A DNA stretch of 64,000 nt. It comes from Psilocybe azurescens (Eukaryota > Basidiomycota > Agaricomycetes > Agaricales > Agrocybaceae). Shown piece by piece: positions 32,951-46,369 of this stretch. The stretch lies in NCBI GenBank assembly GCA_023853785.1, contig JAJIRX010000288.1, positions 1 to 64,000 of the forward strand. Reading direction: 5' to 3'. The notes beneath the pieces were generated by a model. The model was not told the DNA's origin. It saw nothing but the letters and a program-made list of their open reading frames with translations, and ran no database searches. Made by a program: the position numbers and the translations under genes. Every line of letters begins with the position of its first letter. The first letter of the stretch is position 1.

Positions 32951-35850
32951 CTATGCGCTGGCGGACATGATCTGCGTGATGGGGAGCGTAGGCGGGGGAG
33001 CATAGTAGGAGGGTGTTGATAACGACGAATATCGGACTGTAAGAGTAAGATAAAAGGGAAGAGAGGGAAGTTTAGTACTTGCGTTGTAAAGAGTGGGAGA
33101 AGAAAGGGGAGAGAAAGGGGAAAGCGGAAGTGGAGGGAAAGAGGAAGAACGGTCGAGGGATCGTGGTCGAAGGAACAGAAACAATCCACAATCGAATGAC
33201 GAAGAACGGAAGGTTATAAAATCCACCCCAAAAAATGCGAAGGAAAGTGCGGAGGAAAGATAGGACGCATACTTCCGAAAAGGAAATCACTTTTCGAGGG
33301 AGGTGCGTCGCACCTCGTAGATAATATAAAGAATGTAAGGTAGACATTGGGGGTGTGGAGAGGTTGGCGGCGGAGGTGCCGCCCTCGTCTCCAGGGCGTA
33401 GAAAACTCGATGGAAGTGCTGAAGAGTGATCCCCCTTTTCACACTTCTAAAGGTTCTACTCTACCTTGATTGTGTTTGAGTTATATATATTATGTGTTGA
33501 GAATAGAATAGTTTCGGTGATGGGTGGGTGGAATTTTAAGTGATGCTAGGATATAGATTGGGTAAAGAGCAAGCTTATGGGAAAAGGTTGTGCAGTCATC
33601 GTTGTGCGACTTCAAACGTGAGTGTAAGGGAAAACGATGGGGATCAGGATACACGTGATGGCGCCTCCTTCTCACGAGAAGTTGCACCCGCTTGCGGGTA
33701 CTTCCACACTCCTCAAACATAGTATACCAATTGCTCTTCGTCGTCTCATCCCGCTTCCTACCATTTTTCCTACGTTCTTTTCCATTGCAAACACCCTCCA
33801 GCTTTGCACTCGCTTTCTCGAAGCCGAACAGGTCTTCTTCCACTCCTGTTTCTTCCCCTCACCCTCCTCCGTCCCGTTTCCTCCCCGCCCTGAAAATACC
33901 CCCAACGCACACCAAGCATCACCGCACCAGCTGCGCATATTTCCTTGAAATTGGCACACATATCCACCGCCCCATGGCCTCAGCGCTGCATAATCATTAC
34001 GATTATGCTCCAGCGCATATGACAAAGACGGCGTCAGCGTCAGGATAAGCGGCGTAGAGCGGGACTGTAGAATGTGGACGGAGATTTGAGAGGAGGGACG
34101 TGCCGTGTGGAGGGAGTGCAGGATGTATTTTTGGATGGGGCGGGAGGGCGCTGAGGAGGAGGGAGGTTGTGGTGCGCGGGTGCCGTGTTTGAGATCGGTG
34201 AAACCATTGAGGTAACGTCCGACTTCATCCTCCTGCTCGTCCTCACTATCGCTCGTATCCCCTTCCATAGTACTCACCCTTGCTCCACCCGCTGTAGCAA
34301 TGGCACCATCACCAACAGAAACACTCACACCGACACCCCACTCTGGAAAATCTGCACAGCTCTCGTTCAGACTATTCAAAAACGAGTTGTAGGATGTGGC
34401 GTTGGGCCTGCCAGGCAGCAGAGAAATTATCCCGTTGTTTCCTGTGCTGTGTCCATGGCCATGTCACTATTCCTGTTGCAATGTGTGTTGCTAGATGCTC
34501 TAGTTGATGAGGCAGCACCAGGGACTCCCTAGGAGGTGATACGGGGCGACGCCCGGTGCAGAGGAGCGTAGGCAATTTCATAAACTGGCCTGCTACCCTC
34601 TTTGTCGATGCCGACGAAGCGTACAAGCATCGAGCTTGACATGTACGTTCTTAGATCATGCTCGCTGTTGTCGCCCTCGTAGGCTTTGCGGACGAGGGAG
34701 AGCGGCAGGCACTCTCCTCCCCTATTGGTGTCGAGTCCGAGGATAGAGGTCCACGGCGTGGTTATGGATGAGATGATCGGTGGTGCGAGGATTGTGTCTA
34801 CGAAGCTGAGAGGAGGCTTACGCCGTGGCTGTACCTGATCTGTGAACGATATTAGCGGGATGTATGCGCATTTGGATGATGGTCGCGGCGTGGACGGATT
34901 GGGAAGGGGTAAGAAAAATGGAAAATGGAAACGAGAGTGGTAAGGGATAGGTACAAGAAAAAGAAAAAGAGCAAAATGTAAAGGCCAAAGTCACATACCA
35001 CCATCCCCAGTGTACTGTACATCGTCAAATACGTCAGTATTCTTCAGGGCATCGCGTTCTTGTTTTTGTTTGACCCCACCCGAGTTCGGGCACCAAACGA
35101 CAAGGTGCTGCATCGGCACAATAGGGAGGGGTTGGAGCTCATGAACATCGCGGCGGCCATGGTGAAGCTCCTGTGTTAGCGTGGACATGTGAGTTGAGGC
35201 TAACTAAGTGCGGATGGGTGAGGGGCCGAGAGAAAAGGCGAGAAAAGATTGTATGGGAGGATGTAGGGTATTTATAGATGGGAGAGCGTAGAAAGCCTAA
35301 AGGAGGGGAGCGAGGCGGGGTCAAAGGTGAAAGTAAATGGGAATGGGAATTGGCAAAGGATGACAAACACGGGGAGAAGGGAAGGATGGAATGCCCTACC
35401 GCTGCAACTTCCCTCAACCAGAACGTCCTGCCCAGAACCCAGCCGACAACCATCGAGGTGCCGGTGATGATGATGAAACCATGTAGGTATCGCCCAGAGT
35501 TCCTTCAATTTCTCTATGAAGCCATCGTAACGTAAGTCTCATCACGAACTGCGTGGCACATGAAGACGAAAAGCCAGTGTACCGAGTGCCAAGTAACAAG
35601 TGACCTCGGAAAAGAGCAGCGCGGGTGTGAAGAGCGATACATTGAGTCTGCCGATTTGCTATAATTACAGTTGTCGATGTCAATGATATATAAAGCACAG
35701 GCTTTGGAATGAACCAGAAATAGTTCGGAGAGGCTGTATGCGTACCTTTTGAGTCTTCTTATTCAGAACACCACGTTTTTCCAGAATGTACCCTGCAGAG
35801 CATAGGAGGAAGACTTTGAGGATTGTATCGTGGTATACCCATCAGTTCAA
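32951..35850 (-). pseudogene. Auxin-efflux-carrier family transporter, copy 1 (decayed)
   Basis: Reading leftward from about 35850: ILKVFLLCSAGYILEKRGVL ending NKKTQK at a GTACGC donor, then IGRLNVSLFTPALLFSE. ELWAIPT follows and then, one frame over, FIIITGTSMVVGWVLGRT; the T-run at 35476-35478 has one base too many. An exon after 35170 (SFTMAAAMFMSSNPSLL) and LTLTPSLSYALEHN near 34030-34080 follow, and the last exon (PIFVVINTLLLCS) is near 32960-33020. These are transmembrane segments of the membrane transport family PF03547 in fungal form, with a long hydrophilic loop in the middle. Every segment aligns with copy 2 at 55.3-57.9 kb, introns included. Multiple frame breaks show it is not functional as read. 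Confidence 0.68.
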
Positions 35851-36412
35851 ACTTTGTGCATTAGCGTCGGTGTGTCGTTTTGATGTTGTTTACAGTTTAG
35901 GGGAGGTTTGCACGTGATCAATAGTCCAGATCATTGTGCCGTCGATGGCCATCAGTAAATCGTGGAGAATCCTATCGGGTGTTATGAACACCCAAAATGC
36001 ATTGTAGACGATTGTCTACGTTATGAACTGGTAATCATATTTTGGGCTGACTCACAATGCCATAAATTGATAGATAGTGGTAGGTTTTAAAAATATCCAG
36101 GACGCAATTTCATAAGTTGTCATCGTGATTCTGGATCATTATGGAATTGATACCCGTCCATCTACAGAATGATAGGGTAGCTGAAATATTATCACCAATT
36201 GTCTAGAACATATCAGATACTCAGATACTCACAACACATTGCAAGCCAGGCAGCCATTTGTGAACTGGGTATAACATGACCAGGAGGTTCCAACGCTAGA
36301 GCTTACACTTATCATGGGGTTGACCCAGTTATGAATTGGGACCAGAACCCCTACTGAATTTTGACCACCACATTTATATTGTCATACCGAAAAGAAAGCC
36401 AAATAATATATC
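35851..36412. other. Intergenic, no gene seen
   Basis: Upstream side of transporter copy 1. It contains a small perfect stem GGTGTT-ATG-AACACC near 35978. Nothing else supported. Confidence 0.4.
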
Positions 36413-36870
36413 TCAAGCAGACAAGTAACTACTATATAAACCACTGGTATTAAACTGCCAATGCACCACTGGTGCTTCCTCGTTTGGGGATGTCATCCAC
36501 AGCAAGCTCAATGGCGGAAGCAGCACTATCAAACACAAATTCAGGCTACAATGCGAGTTGAAGGCATTAGTGACAGGAAGCTCCATCAAGGGAGAATGAA
36601 CATAGGTGTACTTGTAGATTTCAGGATCCCCATTCATCACCATAGGAGATGAGATAGTGGTGGAAGCACCTCCAAATGGAAACACAGGGCTGTAGAAGGT
36701 GAGGTAGCGGGCCACCGAATGGGCACAGCGGTGGCAGGTTGTTGACAGAGGCATTGGAGTTAAAAACAATGTTGAGCAGCCTGGTAAGCAAGTTGTGGTT
36801 AGCAGCAGAAAAGGGGATAAGGCCGGGGAGGACTCACCTGTGGGCCTTAGCATTCTTGTTCATTGTTGTG
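36413..36870 (-). CDS. Hypothetical protein, possibly transposon-associated
   Basis: A minus-strand frame starting MNKNAKAH near 36862, with a GTGAGT donor and an intron of about 55 bp ending TTACCAG. It continues LLNIVFNSNASVNNLPPLCP and, in a second frame, FPFGGASTTISSPMVMNGDP, EIYKYTYVHSPLMELP and PLLSLLWMTSP. The change of frame suggests an indel. I do not recognise a domain; similar sequences are, as far as I recall, frequent near transposons in agarics. Function unknown. Confidence 0.35.
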
Positions 36871-39800
36871 AGGTGAGAAGTGGAATGGCAGTGGGCTGGA
36901 AACAGTCTTTCGGGGTTTGTTAGTGTATAATGTGGTAAGAAAAAGAGATAGAGGTTTGGGAGAGAATTACCTATGAGCTGCAGGGCCACGTTCACTGCCG
37001 CAACAGGTGAAATAACAGAGGCAGTAAGGCCAAAACGCAGACATGGGGGTAGGAGCAGTGAGTGTGAGGTGGCATGAAAGAGTTGGTGGTGGGCAGGTCC
37101 ATCGCCGCAGCGGTCACAACCAAAGAGCTGGCAGAGGCCACTGCTCCCTGCCTGCTCTCGCTATCGCTCTTCGCATTAGCACCATAAAGCAGGATGGTAT
37201 GGGAGCATGCACAACATGGAGGTGGTGTTGTGTTGGGGCAAGGCCTATGCCCCTGCTCATGTTATCACTGTGGATGGCATGGGCAGGCAGTGTGATATGC
37301 TAGTGATCGGGGCTGTGGGGCTTAGCTGCGGTGGTGGAGAGGGTGGGGAGACACTTACTGTGCTACCGTGGCACATGGGTGCCCTCGCTCATTCCTGTTG
37401 TTGTTACTGAGCTTGAGGTCGTGCCATAGCCGTGCAAATGGGGCTGTCAGCATTTGGCGGTTGACTTGATGGGTGCGTGAGAATGGTGTCGAAGGCATTG
37501 AATGCCATTGACGACAAGAGTGGAGAAAGGGAGGTAGGTAGAAGTGAAGAAAAATACAAGTTGAACTTGGTGATTAATATTCACAAAGCTTCAACATGTC
37601 ATGTGATCTGTGGGAAAACCAAAGTGGGTCTATTTAAGACTGTCACCCCTATAAACTGCACTACTGCTCCAAGCTCCCTCCATTGCAAGTTACTGGTGGG
37701 GTGGGTGCTCCACCTTGCACATTGCTAAATAGATGCCGCCATTGCGTCACAGGTGTGCTGACTGCTGGCGCTTAAAGCACATCAGCGCTACCAACACTTC
37801 CTGCTCGCAATCGCAATTACCAGGCCCACTGCCTGTCCTCTCGTCCCCACCACCCCAAGTACATATATAATAGATATAGCTTGTGTACCATATTTTCCCC
37901 TCTGATATACAGCCTAAAATCCTACCAAAGGATTGTAATGAGGTGTGAAGGTCTAAGAGATGATATGTATATTGTGAATTTTTGGCACACTGGTGGCCAC
38001 CTCATAATATAGTTATAGTCCCCTTGCAATGTTATATTTTCTTTGAATTATGGAAAGAATATTTTACCCAGTTGATAATGGACTACACAACCATCTAGCA
38101 TCTGGTATACATACTGTAGATTTTGATTAATCTGGTAGCCACCTCACAATCTAGTTATAATTTCCTAGCAATATTATGTTTGCTCTGCATTCCAGAAAGA
38201 ATATTGTACTTAATCTAAGACATTAGCATAATCCTATATGTTGTACTGTAGATATGTGGTTATAAACTGTTGTGTGAGTGTTATAATGTCATAACCCGTT
38301 TGTGAATGTCATATTGCTAAATCAGACTTGCCCCAATGTACTGGTGCTGCATCACCCGAGCAAACATCTTTCCATTCATTTGTTCCCTTCCCCTTCACAT
38401 TCTGAAAAGCTCTCCCTTTTTATTGACATGACCAAATGTCTACTTAAGTCCCTACTCAAACTGGTCAGGACTCTGAGGAACTTATCCGCTCATTATGTCC
38501 TGGTCATGAAGAGTAGCAACACATAGAAGATCATTGATCAGGAAGTGATACGGGGATGGTTAATAGCTTCGCGGAAAGAGCTGAGCACTGCCCATAAGGG
38601 GTATGATTGAGTGCAGGGGTCATGTGTATTGTCGGCCGTTACCCTGATGGCAGTGTAGTGAAGCCTTCTGCTAATCCATTTGTTAGGTTATTTGTGCTAT
38701 TGAATTTTTAGGACATTAGTAGCATCGGCATCGGTGTCTCACTCTCACCCTCCACTCAATTAGAGCCATATTTTTCACTAGAAGCCACAATAATAATTAT
38801 GTAGGAGTTTCTCAATAAACCAAAATTCTTGGACATCACGCTGCCCTCAAACACTGCATTTCTCTGCTCGGCATCCTCCTTACAAATGATGTCGCTAAAA
38901 ATTGCAGTCCAACTCAATGTACAAATAGAAAGGCATGATAAATTTAACACACTGTGGAAGAGGGTTCCTTCATTTCTGAGAAGGGTGCTGATTGTCCCAT
39001 CCCTGTGTGGTTGGCCTCAGTTGTCTGCAAATTTCTCGAGGACTGCCTGTGTTGAAATTAAGGCATCACCCACATTCTGGATGTCTCAAGAACAAGCTAA
39101 GCACTAGTACTGCCCAGTATCATGTTGTGCTTGAGCATCTCAACAGTACATCTAAATTTTGCTAATATTGTGAGGATGGCATGTAATTATTCTTGCAAGT
39201 AAGTGAAAGCCAGGTGTCACCAGAGTCACTGAGAGTCACACATAGAATGACAGGACCACAATATACTTGTATTGTGGGCCGAGGCTTTGCCTGGCATTAC
39301 GAGTCCTTTTTATTTTTACACTGTATTCTTTGAGTCTCAGCATTGGCAATTATAGTATTTGTACCAGAACCTAAAGAAAAATATATTATATAATTGTTAT
39401 TTCTTATATTATCAATGGTACTAAATTGTTGAATCCACCTCTGTCAGTCTTAGATCCAAACAGAACATCAAACTTACATAAAAGAGAATAAGTCAAATGG
39501 TCAAATGAGGAGTTGAACAGCAGACAGTCATAGGTGGTCCAAAAGAATGTGATTAGTTTGGTGGGATATATTTTATGAACTATACATCTTAACAAAAGGG
39601 AAAAATTAGTAAGTGGGGAATGAGTTAGAGAGGAATTAGCAAAAGTGATGTAAGTAATTGATGCGTGCAAGTGAAAGAGTTGAACTCTGAATCACACAGA
39701 GAACACAATTCAGAGTGCATGCAAAGCTTATCAGATGGGCTCATGAACTACCATTGTGAATAAAAAGAATTGAATTCTTGAGTAAATTTAAGTGATTTCT

Positions 39801-40617
39801 TCTTTTTCTCCACCAATAACTCTTTGTTACAATACTACTTGCTTCAATTTCAAACAGCTCTATACACTTTCATGTGTTCTACTGAGCAAGAGAATTCTCA
39901 GACTAAAGATAAGAGTTCTATTATGCAATAATAGGATTCTATTAAACATTAGCTCAGTTTTTGCAGCATTGGCTGCTTCTTTATTACAATATCTGGAGAA
40001 TCTTAAAACATTTTGAACTTCAGGTTAGTAGAGTTTTTCAATATATTCCTACCACACTGACAGGCAGCCAATGCATCCTCATACACACCACATTTTCTGT
40101 TGACACCATTGCTGTCTCTTTCTGTATTTTGGCTCCATCACTATAGCAGTCATTGACTTAGAAAAGAAACAGACTGGTTATTGATTGTATTTGTCCTTGG
40201 CAAATGGTATCATTAGTAGAGACATAACACATTAAAGTTACAGACCACAGCAATAGGACTATACAGATTTCAAAATATGCTGAAACACTAACAAATATTC
40301 TTGTTAGGCACAACCAAACATTACAGAAAGAAATAGTCTACCTGCCAAAAAGTCTATTCAATTATTGGAGTGAACAATATATCAAAGTCCAAAGAACAGA
40401 AAAAAGGGATACAAAACAGGTACAAGATACTACAGAATATAAAAATATAGTCAAATACTGAGGACATAATATCAAGTTTGAATACACCAAGTTTCATTGT
40501 TCACAGTAAGCGAAGAGGTTAAAAAGAAAAAACAAAGGTGTCATATAATATAGCAACATATACATGACAGAATCACAAACAATACAAACATCAAGACAAC
40601 AACCACAGTCCATGGAC
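36871..40617. other. AT-rich intergenic DNA with an internal duplication
   Basis: No protein domain recognised. At 37985-38080 and 38127-38220 a block recurs with 142-bp offset (GCCACCTCA.AAT.TAGTTATA, then AGAAAGAATATT). GC-richer patches at 37040-37450 have open frames (37207-37410 plus) without resemblance to known proteins. Confidence 0.4.
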
Positions 40618-41202
40618 CCCAGCTATGACTTGATAGAGGCCAAGGCCACATTGGAGCAGGTGCACACAGATGCACAGCACAATGTGAAATAATCAACTGC
40701 AATGTCAGAATTCAATGTAAGTTTGTGCTATTATATTAACAAAACATTATCCACTAGCTGAAGACATTGTTGACAGGATGACAACTACCACAGTGTTTGT
40801 CAAGCAACTGCATTCATGGCATGTAACAAGAAAACCAAAGATGATAAAAAGATACTCACCACATAACAGCATGAAACATGTCAAACCAGTGGCATTTAAG
40901 ACTGGAGACATAGTATGGGTCACTATGTCCTTTGTAGCATATGTGAACAAGGACAATACTGCATCAATAAACATTGTGCTGAAGGCATTGACATTGATAG
41001 AAGAGAAGGTAGGCAACTTCTATGACCTCACATTGAAACAAATTGTATTGCTATACAATGATATCAAAACAAATCCAATCAAAAACATGAAGCAGACTCA
41101 CTGAAGACAATGCAGAAGATCATCCTCATCAAAAGAAAGAGAGTATTTGATGAAGAGAAGAACATGTACCACAGCATGGAACACATGTTCATCGAGTAGC
41201 TG
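40618..41202 (+). CDS. Hypothetical multi-exon protein of a type common in agaric genomes
   Basis: Possible first exon at 40611-40686 (MDPSYDLIEAKATLEQVHTD). The main exon at 40778 to about 41008 contains KPVAFKTGDIVWVTMSFVAY and ASINIVLKALTLIEEK, ending at a GTAGGC donor. A later stretch to 41199 reads MQKIILIKRKRVFDEEK. The GDIV...SFV...LKALTLIEE pattern recalls short proteins of unknown function that recur in transposon-rich parts of agaric genomes. No function can be given. Exon borders are tentative. Confidence 0.35.
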
Positions 41203-42188
41203 AACAGTGCCCATATAGGTAACACATGTCAACTATTACAATCAACATTACATATTTGACATGTAGCACTACATATAATTTAATGTGCATATAGCACTAT
41301 TGTTATAGTATATTTGCATTCTGTAGATCCCTTTGCCCTCATTCTAAAATTCCAGCTCAAGACTGTTTCATTCTCTTCTCTTAAAGAACTGGCCAAATCG
41401 GCTGTACAATACACATTTAGGTAGTTAATTAATCCATTTAGATAGTGGACACTTTCTTTTTCTTGAAACTACATGTGATTTCCTCTTTAAATATGAATAG
41501 CAAGATTGCAGAAGGAAGCAATGCCTGTTCAAGCATCTCCAATAACTGAGCATTGCAGAGTCCACTTAGAATAAAACAAGCATCAGTCCTTGGCCAGATA
41601 ACAAACTAGTAGTGTAGAACTTTACAGAATATGCTTTACAGTTGTAGAAATACTTTCCTGTATTTAAGAGTGTTCAAATGGGGCCAGAAGAATCTTAACT
41701 CATTTTACTACCCATTCTTTGTGTGAACTTTCACAAGATATTCATAAAACTTGAACTCATTAAAGTCTCAAGCTTCTGAACCGCAAATTGCACAAAACAT
41801 TACACTTACAGCTGAATCACCCTCTGAAGGACCACCTTTATTTTTTACTACTCAATCTATTTCATAGGTCTAGAGATACCCATTATGCTACTAGATATCT
41901 TACTTAGGATAAATTCAATCTTATCTAAGTGCTCAGATACATCTTAAAGCATGTATTCAAGGATCAATACACCAATCATTATATAAGTCATAACAACTAT
42001 AGACTTGAAATGAGACTTACAATACTATTTTTTTTTGTAGACAGTAGCAGTAAATAATACTATCAATATACACAGAAGCCAGTTATACATGTAAGGACTA
42101 TATAAAATTATTGACAGATGTCACAAAAGACTAATAATATGTTGCACCAAAAACACTGCTAAACTGTAGTCAGATCAAACAGCTACTT
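41203..42188. other. AT-rich intergenic DNA
   Basis: No open frame of note and no repeat recognised. Confidence 0.4.
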
Positions 42189-42442
42189 GGCATTACAAAA
42201 GTGACTGAGCACCATGTAATTTAATATTCACAATGGATATTCATGTTAAGGTTGTTTTAAAAACAAAGGATGGTCATATACCTTTCTAAATTTGCTGAAG
42301 CACTCATGTATATATATTCTTTATTATCTATAATTTTTGAAGTTCTACATTTCCTTGTTCACTCAAAATTGTGAGTGAACAAACATGTCAATGAAGAGTT
42401 TTAATATGTATGTCATGCAGTGCTCAGTCACTTTTTGTAATG
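42189..42442. mobile_element. 254-bp MITE candidate
   Basis: The left end GGCATTACAAAAGTGACTGA is the inverted complement of the right end (reverse complement AGCATTACAAAAAGTGACTG) over about 25 bp, with one extra A. The interior contains a second stem, TTGTTCACTCA...TGAGTGAACAA (42354-42381). It has no coding capacity. No clear target duplication was found. Confidence 0.6.
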
Positions 42443-43629
42443 CTGAGTAAGGATATACACTATGTAGGACTGCATATCAACACCAACAAGAGTATAAAAC
42501 TGTAGAAAGACATACAGGAAAATAAGCAGACATATCCCAAGGGCAATGGGGAGACAACAATGATGGGGGAAGGAAAGAGAAAGAAAGAAACAGATTTCCC
42601 TCATGTGTTGGTATAGCCCCACACTGCAAAAAATATTCGGAGTCAACCGAGCAACTACAATCACCACGTGCAATACAATCCATAAAAGAAAAATGTTTGA
42701 GCCTAAGGCTATATCCTCATGCCGCCAATAGAAGCAGAAATAACTGAGCGGCCAAATATGACTGGATTTAAATATAAATATCAAGTGAAAACATTAACTA
42801 AAGAGGAAATACTTTCGGGCCTTCTATCCCCTTTTGATCTCCCAATCAATCAATTTGTCAACATCAGCCAATCAGCGATTATAACACATGCCACAAAAAA
42901 AATTTAATATATTATTATTTATCGTTATCGTATCATATCGGTCGGTCGGAAGTAAGCAGCTGAAAATGCCACTTTTTGAGTAACACATGCTTAATGTTAC
43001 AAGGTCACATCACGTTATAAAATAAATCACGTTATCGAAGATAGATTTTGTGACAACAGCAGGGGTCCCTGGTTAAAGAACGAGTCTATTACTACGTAAT
43101 AGGACTCGTAATCAATAGAAGGACTGACTGGCTACAGGTGTGTATGGTGCATAATGTCTGATGGTAAGTTGGTGTCAAAGGAATGGGTTTTGAGGATCAT
43201 AGTCACGTGTACATAAATGTATAAGATAAGATAATATCAAAGGGGCTGTGGTAAGACTGGGGTGCCAGGCTTACAACTGAAAAGAGACTTAGATGTTAAT
43301 CCAGGGGTGAGATGAAGTTGAGGATATGAACAGGCCCTCTAAAGGGAAGAGAATGAAGACAGCCCATACCTGGATTGCATATAGGAGCTGTATGATCATG
43401 CTTTTGAGAATACAAAAATCTTGCATATGAGGTGAGGAAAGCAAAGTTAATACAAGATAAGCACTAGACATTTCATCTATTGCCTAGATTCTGTCCAATT
43501 TAATATTGATTCCTCCAACCACGCTGAACTCCACATAGTAGATATAAATTTAGGCTAAATAAATAAGAAACCATGGAAAGGGAATAAGGCAAAGGACACT
43601 GGATCATCACTGTAGGGGTGTGAGCAGTC
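42443..43629. other. Intergenic, no gene seen
   Basis: Contains a near-palindrome CGAGTCTATTAC-TACG-TAATAGGACTCG at 43081-43108. Small frames only. Confidence 0.4.
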
Positions 43630-44943
43630 TCAGACTTGCTTTTCCCCAAACATGCCATCTGCATTGGACTCCCTCTTCACCGGCATTGGCTCTACATTGT
43701 CTGTATGAACTGAGGTGTTAACATCTCCTCCAGTGGTGTTTCCACTACCGCCACTACCATTGCCTGGATCTGATCCAAATGCCAAGTTGCCAGATACATG
43801 AGTGAGTGTGCATGATGCATCTGTGCTATTGGTGTCTGTAACAGCAATTCTAGCAACCAGAATTGTTGGTGCCATCCCTGACTCTGAGTTAGAGATACAG
43901 GTTATCCATATCAACATTAGGAGATACATACTGTGACAACAATGACAATTACTTCAAAGTAATACACAGCTTCACTCCATGGAGATCCAAGCACAGTGGA
44001 TAAGGGAATAACAATGAAGATGGCCTCAAGGATGAGGACCAGTGAGTAAGCTGCGGCTGACTCCAATAATTATTGTCACAATGTGATTGAATAATCTTCT
44101 GGATGGTGAACCATGTACTTGGAAAGCAGAGTGTATTCTGTACCCAATAATAAATGTTGTGGTCACAGTGGTGCCCAGTGACACAAATGTCAGAGCACTT
44201 GTGAGATTATTGCTTAGATTAGCATTTGCGTCATTGGTTAGTGAACCAAATTTTGAATCTAAAACCATTGTTGCAACAAACAGACCTGCAATAATATGTT
44301 ATTACTGGAATTGTTTATGCTGAACTTTCATCCACGGAGCTCACCGAATTCCACAACTAAAAGTATCAATGGAGCGGAAATTGCCCAGAACGATTGTCCC
44401 CAGACGTAGTAGCATCTCCATACCTGTCAAGACATTGATGAGAATTAAGTAATGATCAATGATACTGACTAACCAATAATCCATCGGAAATAATGAACAA
44501 GGAACTAGATACAAAGGCAGAGAATACCGAGATCCACTGAGGGCCATCCACTGTTCCCCAAAAATCAATCCTCGCATGTCCCCATCAATCACAACTGTCC
44601 AAGTTAGGTAGTACCATTGCACAATGAGGTATAAAAAGCATAGCAGGTACAATACAGAAATAGTTGATATAACAATGTGACGATTAAAATTTTCTGGCTT
44701 TTTGATACTGTAGAACACATCATTGACAATTGTCTTTCAATTTAACGGAAGAGCTCACAGTAAAGGTACATTGTTCCTCCATATACCATGGTGTAAACGC
44801 CTGATGTGAGTAAGTTTGTATTGATGATATTCACAGAAGTGGAGATTTACCCATGAAAAATTCAAAAGCATTGAGCTATTGAGATTTCCACTAATTTCAT
44901 TCTCTTGGACGTTGATTGGGAATGGAATGTCAGGGGCAGACAT
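43630..44943 (-). pseudogene. Polytopic (about seven-helix) membrane protein of the basidiomycete type, frameshifted
   Basis: The start at 44943 gives MSAPDIPFPINVQENE. Membrane segments follow in order: GVYTMVYGGTMYLY; HIVISTISVLYLLCFLYLIV; WISVFSAFVSSSLFIISDGL spliced to VWRCYYVWGQSFWAISAPLI; GLFVATMVL; LTSALTFVSLGTTVTTTFII; a segment near 44000-44060; and SGMAPTILVARIAV. The C-terminus is Ser/Gly/Asn-rich and ends MFGEKQV. Introns are 50-60 bp with good borders (for example GTTAGT..GACAG near 44412-44460). DGLLVWRCYYVWG and MAPTILVARI are typical of a large family of agaric seven-helix proteins of unknown ligand. Two frames need one more base in G-runs (44556-44559 and 44850-44852 as C on the plus strand). 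A receptor-like role is inference only. Confidence 0.6.
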
Positions 44944-46060
44944 GGGAAATGATTTAGAGTTGAGGATCTTCACTCACTGGACACTTTCTTATATATCTCG
45001 GTTGACTATAATTATGCTACTTATCATAACAATTCTCCGGAACTGTTGTTATGGATACTCAAAGTACATCCGTGTACAGTGTCTATTGTGCCTGTAGCAT
45101 CTCAGCGATTGGCACTGTGTACACTACTAGTACTTTGATGGTTAGTCTTTACAACCTTTCATGATGTTACCAAACCACATCATTCCCCTTTTCGTCTGTT
45201 TGGCATGCAGAAAGGCGGCGGTTGGGTATCTTGACACATAAAGTAAACAAAGCTTCAGATTTCATCCGCTGACATCAATATTCTCCTACGCATCCGATGT
45301 AGCCGACCACGAGAAGATCATGGGATCGGCATATCAAGACCGAGGTGAGCTCAAGTAATAGCCGTCATGCGCTGCCTATATTTATCTTCGTCAGATATGC
45401 GTATGCGACAACTCGATCCAGGAGATATGAGATGAGATAAACCATCACCTGGTCGTTCCTTTCATTTGTTCCAGGTTCATTTCACGCTGAGAGGTCCGGT
45501 ATCAGCGGCCAGTCAGTCTAATTTATCCTTGAGATTATGGAGCGGTTACTGGTGGAGTAGGGACAGTCATCAAAGGGACTCTCGATACCGATGAAGTATG
45601 AGCATGTCTGGAAAGGGGACGACATACGGAAGCAGCTCAAAAGAGAAACGATCATACGGCATTCACTATGTCCGTTAATGACTGACATCGAGTTGATCAT
45701 CTGCTGTGCACGAAGTCATTGTATTTCTTAGGTATAGGATGAGACCACGGTACTACAATGTTCAATGTCAAATTATGGAAAGTGGGAATTCGGAATGGGG
45801 TACCAATGAATGTGAATTCAGACTAGTTTGATACATTCAAAGATCCGATGAGCCTAAAATAGAAGTAAGGAGTATGCATGACATTGCGCCACGAACTCAG
45901 AATGAGGTACGCGGTCCCTATGGCGTACGATGATTAAAATGCATAGGTAAGATAGCCCAGAATAGAATGGGAGAACACATAACGACCGACGACAAGGAGA
46001 GAAACTTTGTGAGTCTTGATGAAGGACGATGTGGATGTATGTGTGAGGGGCCTGCGAAGA
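44944..46060. other. Intergenic, no gene seen
   Basis: Only short frames. Composition shifts from AT-rich to balanced near 45200. Confidence 0.4.
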
Positions 46061-46275
46061 GGAGGGAAAGGAGAATGAAGCAATGAAGCTTGAAGCAGGA
46101 ACAATCAGCCCAGCACGCACAGCATACTAGAAGCGATAAGCAAGAAAACCCGCACCATCGCCCCACCACCTCAAATTATGTCGCCTCACACCCACCCGCG
46201 TCTCTATCCTCGTCATCCCCTCGCCATCACCTCACCCCTCCACCGCCTCGCCCCTCCACTACCTCACCCCTCCAC
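46061..46275 (+). repeat. Dispersed repeat B, copy 2
   Basis: Same orientation and order of words as 32684-32880. The pyrimidine tail here is expanded by repeats of CACCTCACCCCTCCAC. It ends about 100 bp before the carbonic-anhydrase fragment. Confidence 0.75.
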
Positions 46276-46369
46276 CACCTCACCCCCAATACTCTATCCT
46301 AAATCTTTTGCCCTCTTTTCTCCCTCCCACCCTATACCTCACTCAGAAGCAGAAATACTAATTGTTCCT

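Noticed and set aside
43081..43108. Near-palindrome CGAGTCTATTAC..TAATAGGACTCG as an operator site
   Set aside because: No gene start nearby and one copy only; such short palindromes occur by chance.
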